DNA of 5,816 nt from an uncultured Oscillospiraceae bacterium (lineage in GTDB: Bacteria > Bacillota > Clostridia > Oscillospirales > Ruminococcaceae), in contig CAKSHT010000134.1 of NCBI GenBank assembly GCA_934457235.1, positions 1-5,816 of the forward strand. Direction: 5' to 3'. Shown one piece after another: positions 1-4,241 of the stretch. Positions within the stretch are counted from its first letter, which is position 1. Every line of letters starts with the position of its first letter. Position numbers and translations under genes: made by a program. The notes under the pieces were generated by a model. The model worked only from the letters and a program-made list of their open reading frames with translations, was not told the origin of the DNA and made no database searches.

Positions 1-81
1 CAGGAGCTTGCGCGCATAATGGACGGCGGACTTACCGAAAGCGGACTTAAAGCTGCCGAGGAAATGCTCGACCGGAGGTAA
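1..81 (+). CDS. recN: DNA repair protein RecN, C-terminal end (partial)
   Basis: Only the last 26 codons and the TAA stop are present; the gene begins before the window. The fragment begins QELARIMDGG, continues LTESGLKAAEEML and ends DRR. It matches the usual RecN C-terminus, where an 'EIARMLGG..(L/I)TE..L.(H/N)A.E(M/L)L' tail follows the ABC ATPase head. RecN is an SMC-like cytoplasmic ATPase recruited to double-strand breaks. The assignment rests on this short tail alone, so it is probable rather than certain. The GGAGG that serves as ribosome site for the next gene lies inside the last codons (75-79), which suggests translational coupling. Confidence 0.72.
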   Translation, partial: QELARIMDGGLTESGLKAAEEMLDRR

Positions 82-82
82 C

Positions 83-511
83 ATGAACGCCTGGTATATG
101 ACGCTGATCTATCTTGCGGCGACTGTTATTGCACTTGGACTGTGCGCCGCTGCCGCTGTACTGTGCGGTTCGGCTATAATAAAGAAAAAGCGCCTGGGAA
201 TGCGATTCCCGGCACTGCTGTTGTCAATGGTTCTTCTGGCGGCGGTGCTGCTGTTCACGAAGTCCCACGGGACGTATATCCGTTTCGATGACTGGTGGAT
301 TTTCATGAACGGCGCGCAGAAAACCGCAGAGCGTTACGGTGCCCCGGAGATTGGCGGATTTACTGATGGCAAATCCGGCAGCCTGGGTTATTATATCTAC
401 ACTGACGACGGTCCCATAATGCCAGACCATCTGGAGCATTATTATTACGTAGAATACGACGAACAGGGGAATGTAACGGAAATTTACGACGGCACAAAGC
501 CGGGCGGATAA
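83..511 (+). CDS. Two-TM membrane protein with a small extracytoplasmic domain, function unknown
   Basis: The protein has 142 residues and I do not recognise it as a named family. Two hydrophobic segments are visible, about residues 7-33 and 42-59, joined by a basic loop (IKKKRLGMR, 33-41). This predicts a cytoplasmic loop with both termini outside. The C-terminal 80 residues are polar and aromatic: WW at 71-72, ERYGAPEIGGF (83-93) and a tyrosine-rich stretch HYYYVEYDEQGNVTEIY (119-135). The pattern of a 'YG.P' helix end followed by beta strands with a 'YDEQGNV' turn resembles the small BLIP/SmpA-like folds that sit outside the membrane; this is an inference from pattern only. The start is well supported: GGAGG at 75-79, ATG 1 base after the recN stop. 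It is probably co-transcribed with recN and the next two genes. Confidence 0.8.
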   Translation: MNAWYMTLIYLAATVIALGLCAAAAVLCGSAIIKKKRLGMRFPALLLSMVLLAAVLLFTKSHGTYIRFDDWWIFMNGAQKTAERYGAPEIGGFTDGKSGSLGYYIYTDDGPIMPDHLEHYYYVEYDEQGNVTEIYDGTKPGG

Positions 512-524
512 TGGAGGGTAACTC

Positions 525-1097
525 ATGAAATCCGGATTTCAGCATTTCATGGAAAAAGGCACTCTGGCGTCTTTGGCACTGTCGGTGATATTCCTGGTCT
601 GCTGGCTGGTCTGGGGGCAGGGAGTATTTCTAACGCTGCTGATAACGTTCGCGACGATCTTTTATCATTTCGCAGTACGGCTGGCGGTGGGAGCGGCTGT
701 TGACGCAGTCGCCGCACGCGGCGTGGATTACAATGCGGCGTGGTTCAGACAGGGCAGGGCAGAAGCTAAGCTATACCAGTTACTGAAAGTCCACAGCTGG
801 AAAGTAAAGCTTCCGACCTACGTACCGGGAAGTTTTTCGCTGAAAGAGAACACCCCGGAGAAAGTGGTCTGCAATATGTGCGGCGCTGAAATCGTCCACG
901 AGGTAAACGTTGTGGTAAGCTTTGTGCCGGTGGTGCTGAGCGTTGTGATTCCGGCGCTGCGAAGTTCTGTTCTGGTATTTGTGCTGACTTCCGCAGCGGC
1001 CGCGTTATTCGATATGCTGTTCGTTATAATTCAGCGGTACAACCGCCCACGAATGCTGAAACTCATGCACCGCAGACAGAATAAAAACGCCGTGTAA
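525..1097 (+). CDS. CrtO-like integral membrane protein (glycosyl-4,4'-diaponeurosporenoate acyltransferase family)
   Basis: The protein has 190 residues with hydrophobic segments at about 14-30, 33-55, 127-145 and 148-168. Three signatures match the family of staphylococcal CrtO, the last enzyme of staphyloxanthin synthesis: YQLLKVHSWKVKLP (84-97; CrtO has a similar 'W..V..WK..(L)' stretch), AEIVHE (121-126; compare AELIHW) and IQRYNRPRM (169-177; compare VQRYNRPRL). The spacing and order agree, and the length is close to CrtO. The histidine in AEIVHE is a candidate functional residue. No other carotenoid gene (crtM, crtN, crtP, crtQ) is in the window, and gut anaerobes rarely make such pigments, so the substrate may be another lipid or glycolipid. 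The start at 525 is set by GGAGGG at 513-518. The gap to the preceding gene is 13 bases, consistent with one operon. Confidence 0.78.
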   Translation: MKSGFQHFMEKGTLASLALSVIFLVCWLVWGQGVFLTLLITFATIFYHFAVRLAVGAAVDAVAARGVDYNAAWFRQGRAEAKLYQLLKVHSWKVKLPTYVPGSFSLKENTPEKVVCNMCGAEIVHEVNVVVSFVPVVLSVVIPALRSSVLVFVLTSAAAALFDMLFVIIQRYNRPRMLKLMHRRQNKNAV

Positions 1098-1138
1098 TGT
1101 CAAACTAAGGGAAAACAGGTCTGAAAGGAAGTATCATC

Positions 1139-2524
1139 ATGAAGCAGAAGATAACAGAGTTCATATATTCCCACCGAGAGGAAATGGCGGATACCATACG
1201 TCAGCTTGTCGAGATACCCAGCGTAAAGGGCGAGCCTAAGCCCGGCGCTCCTTTCGGCACAGAACCGCGTAAGGCACTGGACAAGATGTTGGAGATATGC
1301 CGTAACATGGGCTTTGTGACGAGCTGCCATGACGATGTTATGGGCACCGCGGATTATTCCCCAGCGGGAAACGTGGAGCTTGGTATACTCGGACACCTTG
1401 ACGTTGTTCCCGCCGAGCCGCTCAACTGGAGCTTTCCGCCCTATCAGCTGACGCGCAGCGACGGCAGGCTTTTCGGCAGGGGAGTTATCGATGATAAGGG
1501 ACCCTGCGTGGCTGCTCTTTTCGCGCTCTGGAGCATAAAGGAGCTTGGAATCCCGCTGAAAAAGGGCGTAAGGCTGCTTTTCGGCACGGACGAGGAAAAC
1601 GGCTCCGAGGACCTGGAGATATACTGCCGGGGCAACAAGCTCCCGCCGATGGTATTCACTCCGGACGCAAGCTTCCCGCTTATAAACATTGAAAAGGGAA
1701 TGATACGCGCCGACGTATGCGGCACCTACACACCCGCGTCCGTTGTAAGCTTCAGCGGCGGAAGTATACCTAATGCGGTGCCGGACAAGGCTTCCGCTGT
1801 CGTAAGAGGAATATCTGATGACGAGGTGCGCGCGGCTATCCAGGCGAACTCCACCGGTGCGATAATCACGATGGAGCACGTGGCGGACGGAATAGCCATA
1901 CACTGCTCCGGACGTTCCGCACACGCTTCTACTCCGCAGGGCGGCATAAATGCAGTAACCGCGCTTATTTCGCTGCTCAACAGGCTTCCGCTCCAGGACG
2001 GTCAGCAGCGCGATATATTAAGCGGACTGGAGAGAATGTTCCCGTTCGGCGAGACCGACGGTCGTTCCGCAACGCTGAAAATAAGCGACGAGAAATCCGG
2101 AGCGCTGACGCTCACGTTCAGTAAATTCGGCATGAACGATGGCAAGATAAGCGGCTGCATCGACATTCGCTATCCGGTATGCATCGAGCTTGAGGACGTT
2201 GTGGCGAGGCTCTCCGCAGCGCTGGAGCACGCCGGAGTCCATTACGGAAAGAACATGGAGGAGCGCCCGCACTGCGTTCCAGAGGACAGCGAGTTCGTGC
2301 AGAGGCTTCTGAAAGTTTATACGGAGGTCGAGGGAGAGCCAGGTCATTGCATAGCCATCGGCGGAGGAACGTACGTCCATACGGTGGAGGGCGGAGTTGC
2401 GTTCGGCGTGGAGCGTGGCGATACGGATTACCACATGCACGGCAACGACGAGTTTATCACTGAGGACGAGCTGCTGAAGGACGCAGTACTGTTTGCGTGC
2501 GCAATAGCCGATATCTGCGGGTAA
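1139..2524 (+). CDS. pepV: M20 family di-zinc dipeptidase, PepV/Sapep type
   Basis: This is a complete 461-residue cytoplasmic metallopeptidase of the PepV/Sapep branch of M20, which cleaves dipeptides and similar short peptides with a free N-terminus. All key residues are visible in order: GHLDVVP (85-91) with metal ligand H86 and D88; GRGVIDDKGP (113-122) with bridging D119; GTDEENGSEDL (149-159) with general base E152 and ligand E153; TPDASFP (174-180) with ligand D176; and YHMHGNDEF (431-439) with ligand H434. The lid domain carries SGRSAHASTPQGGINA (257-272), where H262 should contact substrate in the active site. Length and residue numbering follow Lactobacillus PepV almost exactly. The start is supported by AAAGGAAGT at 1124-1132. 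It follows the CrtO-like gene by 41 bases with no terminator. Exact substrate range cannot be read from sequence. Confidence 0.95.
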   Translation: MKQKITEFIYSHREEMADTIRQLVEIPSVKGEPKPGAPFGTEPRKALDKMLEICRNMGFVTSCHDDVMGTADYSPAGNVELGILGHLDVVPAEPLNWSFPPYQLTRSDGRLFGRGVIDDKGPCVAALFALWSIKELGIPLKKGVRLLFGTDEENGSEDLEIYCRGNKLPPMVFTPDASFPLINIEKGMIRADVCGTYTPASVVSFSGGSIPNAVPDKASAVVRGISDDEVRAAIQANSTGAIITMEHVADGIAIHCSGRSAHASTPQGGINAVTALISLLNRLPLQDGQQRDILSGLERMFPFGETDGRSATLKISDEKSGALTLTFSKFGMNDGKISGCIDIRYPVCIELEDVVARLSAALEHAGVHYGKNMEERPHCVPEDSEFVQRLLKVYTEVEGEPGHCIAIGGGTYVHTVEGGVAFGVERGDTDYHMHGNDEFITEDELLKDAVLFACAIADICG

Positions 2525-2533
2525 AATGAAATT

Positions 2534-2555
2534 GGGAGCGGCGTACGCCGCTCCC
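2534..2555. terminator. Perfect 22-base palindrome, likely terminator hairpin
   Basis: GGGAGCGGC (2534-2542) and GCCGCTCCC (2547-2555) are perfect complements around GTAC, 9 bases after the dipeptidase stop. To the right there is no T tract (TCAGGC), so it is weak as a classical terminator for the dipeptidase gene. Read on the minus strand it is followed by AATTTCATTTT, a better U-rich tail, so it may also stop transcripts coming from the spoVM side. The same GGGAGCGG/CCGCTCCC stem recurs at 2691-2712. Confidence 0.65.
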
Positions 2556-2663
2556 TCAGGCTGTCGATAAAGGCGCATCTGCGTCGTCAGCTGCAGTTCG
2601 GCAGGCACTAAGCCTAGCCGAACTGCAACTTCCTAGCATCTGCACCTTCCTCGACAACCTGGG
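2555..2663. other. Long imperfect hairpin, candidate structured RNA or dispersed repeat
   Basis: A rod-like structure can be drawn by hand with about 37 pairs. The arms are 2555-2560/2658-2663 (one G-U on the + strand), 2562-2567/2651-2656 (TGTCGA/TCGACA), 2570-2573/2645-2648 (AAGG/CCTT), 2575-2577/2641-2643 and 2580-2582/2636-2638. The last two arms come from a GCATCTGC direct repeat at 2575-2582 and 2636-2643, which pairs with itself around a TC/TC mismatch. After an internal loop of 9 and 8 bases (2583-2591, 2628-2635) comes a perfect 11-bp stem, TGCAGTTCGGC (2592-2602) with GCCGAACTGCA (2617-2627), capped by AGGC/GCCT with one bulged A and the loop ACTAA (2607-2611). It has no coding potential worth calling. 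It lies between convergent genes, so the transcribed strand is undecided. A TTTTTC tract lies about 10 bases past the right arm on the + strand; on the minus strand the next element is the 2534-2555 hairpin with a U-rich tail. I cannot match it to a known RNA family. Confidence 0.6.
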
Positions 2664-2690
2664 ATAGTTATACTTTTTCAATAAGCAGGA

Positions 2691-2712
2691 GGGAGCGGCA
2701 TAATCCGCTCCC
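2691..2712. terminator. Hairpin after spoVM, same stem as 2534-2555
   Basis: GGGAGCGG (2691-2698) pairs with CCGCTCCC (2705-2712) around the six-base loop CATAAT. It begins 5 bases after the spoVM stop on the minus strand, which suggests it ends or protects that transcript. The minus-strand tail (TCCTGCTTATTG) is only mildly U-rich, so termination here may be incomplete. The stem is the same as that after the convergent dipeptidase gene. Confidence 0.6.
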
Positions 2713-2717
2713 ATAAT

Positions 2718-2804
2718 TCATTCTGCGGGCATTTTCTTTATCCCGAACATGGCCCTCAGTATCCCGGCAAACAGCTTCGGACTTTTCAGTACTACGATCT
2801 TCAT
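2718..2804 (-). CDS. spoVM: Stage V sporulation protein SpoVM homologue (28 aa)
   Basis: This 28-residue peptide reads MKIVVLKSPKLFAGI, then LRAMFGIKK and MPAE. Bacillus subtilis SpoVM (26 aa, recalled as MKFYTIKLPKFLGG followed by IVRAMLGSFRKD) shares M1, K2, K7, P9, K10, G14, I15, R17, A18, M19 and G21 with no gap. P9 and R17 are known to matter for function. SpoVM is an amphipathic helix that lies flat in the curved forespore outer membrane and tethers SpoIVA, the base layer of the spore coat. The start is fixed by AAAGGAG on the minus strand (2812-2818) with a 7-base spacer. It sits 18 bases downstream of a small membrane-protein gene on the same strand, so the two are probably one operon. 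In B. subtilis spoVM lies beside thiN and rpmB; neither is here. It is too short for ordinary gene finding. Confidence 0.9.
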   Translation of the reverse strand: MKIVVLKSPKLFAGILRAMFGIKKMPAE

Positions 2805-2822
2805 ATGTACGCTCCTTTCATG

Positions 2823-2990
2823 TCAGCATTTCAGCAGGAATATCCCGGAAACGATAAGCACGGCGGCAACGGTGAAAAGCAGCACCTTTATCGAAAAGAA
2901 TGATATGCACATCAGCGCCGCAAGAAAAGCAGCCACCGCCAGTATTATCCCGAAGCTGCAGTTTTTTCTGCGTCTGCGCGGTCTTTTCAT
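2823..2990 (-). CDS. 55-residue two-TM peptide upstream of spoVM
   Basis: The protein has a very basic N-terminus, MKRPRRRRKN, followed by two hydrophobic segments at about 13-32 and 36-53, split by SIK (33-35), and it ends LLKC. This predicts a helical hairpin with both ends in the cytoplasm by the positive-inside rule. Cysteines are at 11, 28 and 55. The evidence that it is a real gene is strong: its ribosome site (minus strand AGGAGGTGA, 2995-3003) is fully complementary to the 16S rRNA tail, a promoter with 17-base spacing lies upstream, and spoVM follows 18 bases after the stop. I do not recognise a family. Its position suggests a role linked to the forespore or cell membrane during sporulation, but that is inference from context only. 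A long + strand frame over the same bases (2749-3081) lacks a ribosome site and is rejected. Confidence 0.8.
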   Translation of the reverse strand: MKRPRRRRKNCSFGIILAVAAFLAALMCISFFSIKVLLFTVAAVLIVSGIFLLKC

Positions 2991-2994
2991 TACG

Positions 2995-3003
2995 TCACCT
3001 CCT
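2995..3003 (-). promoter_or_regulatory. Perfect 9-base Shine-Dalgarno for the 55-aa gene
   Basis: The + strand reads TCACCTCCT, so the minus-strand transcript carries AGGAGGTGA, complementary to all nine bases of the 16S rRNA anti-SD tail. It ends 4 bases before the ATG at 2990. It is the strongest ribosome site in the window and decides the start of the 55-aa gene. Confidence 0.85.
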
Positions 3004-3036
3004 CGTTTCTCTGCCTTATATTATTCCGCCGGATGG

Positions 3037-3065
3037 ATTATGGTTACTGTTTTTGTTTATGTCAA
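3037..3065 (-). promoter_or_regulatory. Sigma-A-like promoter for the 55-aa gene and spoVM
   Basis: On the minus strand a TTGACA -35 (complement of 3060-3065) is followed, after exactly 17 bases, by a CATAAT -10 (complement of 3037-3042). Transcription would start near 3030, giving a leader of about 40 bases before the ATG at 2990. B. subtilis spoVM uses the mother-cell factor sigma-E, so a sigma-A-type promoter is unexpected. A weaker sigma-E-like reading (GTCATTAA ... CATAAACA, 16 bases apart) overlaps this site but its spacing is off. Confidence 0.6.
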
Positions 3066-3092
3066 AACAGTTACGATTTAATGACAGTTTTG
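3044..3092. promoter_or_regulatory. Three related elements between divergent promoters, possible operator
   Basis: Three versions of a T-N-AC-N-GTTTTG-like motif are visible: TTACTGTTTTTG at 3044-3055 (+), TAACTGTTTTG on the minus strand (complement of 3063-3073) and TGACAGTTTTG at 3082-3092 (+). Copies 2 and 3 form an inverted repeat matching at 9 of 11 positions around 8 bases; copies 1 and 2 form another around 7 bases. Copy 1 fills the spacer of the leftward promoter, copy 2 overlaps its -35, and copy 3 lies about 10 bases upstream of the rightward -35. This is the layout expected for a shared regulator, but none can be named. Confidence 0.45.
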
Positions 3093-3101
3093 TAACAATT
3101 A

Positions 3102-3130
3102 TTGACAGCCAATCGCTTCTGGTTTATAAT
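3102..3130 (+). promoter_or_regulatory. Consensus sigma-A promoter for the lipoprotein gene
   Basis: TTGACA (3102-3107) and TATAAT (3125-3130) are both perfect and are separated by 17 bases. Transcription should begin near 3137, leaving a short leader before the ATG at 3173. The -35 is preceded by a direct repeat of TGACAG (3082-3087 and 3103-3108), 21 bases apart, about two helical turns. Confidence 0.9.
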
Positions 3131-3172
3131 TATAATAACAAAAAGGAATTTACCCCGAAAGGAGTGTTTTAA

Positions 3173-4078
3173 ATGAAAAAGTACATAAAGATATTACCCG
3201 TACTCATCGCGTCCGGCGTCCTGCTGACCGGCTGTACTGGCATTGTTATGCCAGCTATAAGCTCCGATGTATCTTCAGATACTGAGGTAAGCGGCGTATC
3301 GCCTGACGGTCAGAGAACCGATACTGTACAGGCAGCTCCCGACGAGCCGACGGAATCCTTTGAAACTGCGGGCGACCTGTCAGCAGAAGCTTCCGAGGGT
3401 ACGTCGGTCGTACTGCTCGACCTTGACGGAACACCGATAGACATGGAGAACACGCCGTATACGACTGACGACGAAAATTATTATATTTTCGATGGCTTTG
3501 CATGGTTCGCCGAGCCTACAGGAAAGGCAATTGTAACAGTTGACGGCGTCGAGCCGGACCCGGTGGAATACACCCAGCCGGAATTCAAGCGCCGCAAGGT
3601 AGGCGAAACGTTCGGCGGACTAACGCTCCGCAGCGCGCAGACCGAGGTAGACATATACGACGGCGAGAGCTACTTTAACGGCTGTTGTGCGGAATTTGAC
3701 GGAACCACTCAGATAACTGGATACGCGTTTATCCAGCAGGAGAACGACTTTCTGATGCCGAAGGACGAGATATTCTTCATGCCGGAGGAGGACGGCTGCA
3801 CCCTGCCGGTGATCTATTATTCGAACTGCTGGTCGCTTCAGTCCCCGATGTTTTACAATGGAATCGGCTGGGGAAACGAGTACAGCAGACAGTTCGACCT
3901 TGGAAGCGTCAGCGATTATTCCGGAAAGGACTGGCTGGGACTTCTCCCGGCTGATGGAACTCCGGTGCGCATAACCGCGACCGTAAGCAATGTGTTCATG
4001 TCGCATTACGGCGACTCGCACATGAGCGGAGATGGAAAGCTAACCTGCACAATCGACGACCTTTCATTAGCTCAGTAA
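3173..4078 (+). CDS. Secreted lipoprotein of unknown function
   Basis: The 301-residue protein starts with a typical lipoprotein signal: MKKYIK, a hydrophobic core, and the lipobox LTGC with acylated cysteine at C21. Residues about 28-78 form an acidic, Ser/Thr-rich linker that would hold the rest away from the membrane. The globular part (about 79-300) includes aromatic-rich segments (ENYYIFDGFAWF at 101-112; YYSNCWSLQSPMFYNGIGWG at 215-234) and ends in a beta-type stretch PVRITATVSN (264-273). It contains cysteines 171, 172, 209, 219 and 292, which could form disulfides outside the cell. A segment GETFGGLTLRSAQT (144-157) looks like the start of a repeated clostridial beta domain, but I cannot name it. 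The start is supported by AAAGGAG at 3158-3164. The gene has its own promoter and terminator, so it is monocistronic. It is transcribed divergently from the spoVM operon. Confidence 0.88.
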   Translation: MKKYIKILPVLIASGVLLTGCTGIVMPAISSDVSSDTEVSGVSPDGQRTDTVQAAPDEPTESFETAGDLSAEASEGTSVVLLDLDGTPIDMENTPYTTDDENYYIFDGFAWFAEPTGKAIVTVDGVEPDPVEYTQPEFKRRKVGETFGGLTLRSAQTEVDIYDGESYFNGCCAEFDGTTQITGYAFIQQENDFLMPKDEIFFMPEEDGCTLPVIYYSNCWSLQSPMFYNGIGWGNEYSRQFDLGSVSDYSGKDWLGLLPADGTPVRITATVSNVFMSHYGDSHMSGDGKLTCTIDDLSLAQ

Positions 4079-4097
4079 GCGCGTAAAAAACAATAAC

Positions 4098-4130
4098 GAC
4101 CCGGAAGTTAAGGCTTCCGGGTCATTTTAT
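4098..4130 (+). terminator. Rho-independent terminator of the lipoprotein gene
   Basis: A perfect 10-bp stem, GACCCGGAAG (4098-4107) with CTTCCGGGTC (4114-4123), surrounds the loop TTAAGG and is followed by ATTTTAT. It begins 19 bases after the lipoprotein stop. The upstream A run (4085-4090) gives it some ability to act on the minus strand too, though no gene there needs it. Confidence 0.9.
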
Positions 4131-4166
4131 ACAAAAAATTACTATAAATTTTGTTGAGTCTGTTAA

Positions 4167-4195
4167 TTTACAAATTAGCTAAAATGACTTAAAAT
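4167..4195 (+). promoter_or_regulatory. Probable promoter of the LacI-family regulator gene
   Basis: TTTACA (4167-4172) and TAAAAT (4190-4195) each match the sigma-A consensus at five of six bases with a 17-base spacer, in a very AT-rich stretch (4131-4241). A 14-base palindrome, TAATTTACAAATTA (4164-4177), overlaps the -35 and could be a self-regulatory site. It lacks the central CG usual in LacI-family operators, so that is only a suggestion. Confidence 0.5.
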
Positions 4196-4241
4196 AGTAT
4201 TATACATATTTACTAAGTTACCGAGATGAAAGGATAATATA

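Noticed and set aside
1025..1030. TATAAT inside the end of the CrtO-like gene as a promoter for the dipeptidase gene
   Set aside because: No acceptable -35 lies 16-18 bases upstream, and the 41-base gap after the gene shows no promoter either.
1100..1924. 274-codon minus-strand frame opposite the dipeptidase gene
   Set aside because: It is the antisense of a complete M20 enzyme with all catalytic motifs, has no ribosome site, and its product has no domain character (rich in R, H, Y, S).
2018..2608. 196-codon minus-strand frame running from the hairpin region into the dipeptidase gene
   Set aside because: It begins inside the long hairpin, lacks a ribosome site and is antisense to the conserved C-terminal catalytic domain.
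2555..2663. 6S RNA, SRP RNA or a known riboswitch as identity of the long hairpin
   Set aside because: It is much shorter than 6S RNA, lacks the SRP GGUCAGG/GGAAGGAAGCAGCC apical motif, and is between convergent genes, not in a 5' leader; no riboswitch core was recognised.
2749..3081. 110-codon open frame on the + strand over the middle region, and an overlapping 90-codon frame at 2900-3172
   Set aside because: Neither has a ribosome site, the composition looks random, and they lie opposite the two well-supported minus-strand small genes; the second also runs through the consensus promoter at 3102-3130.
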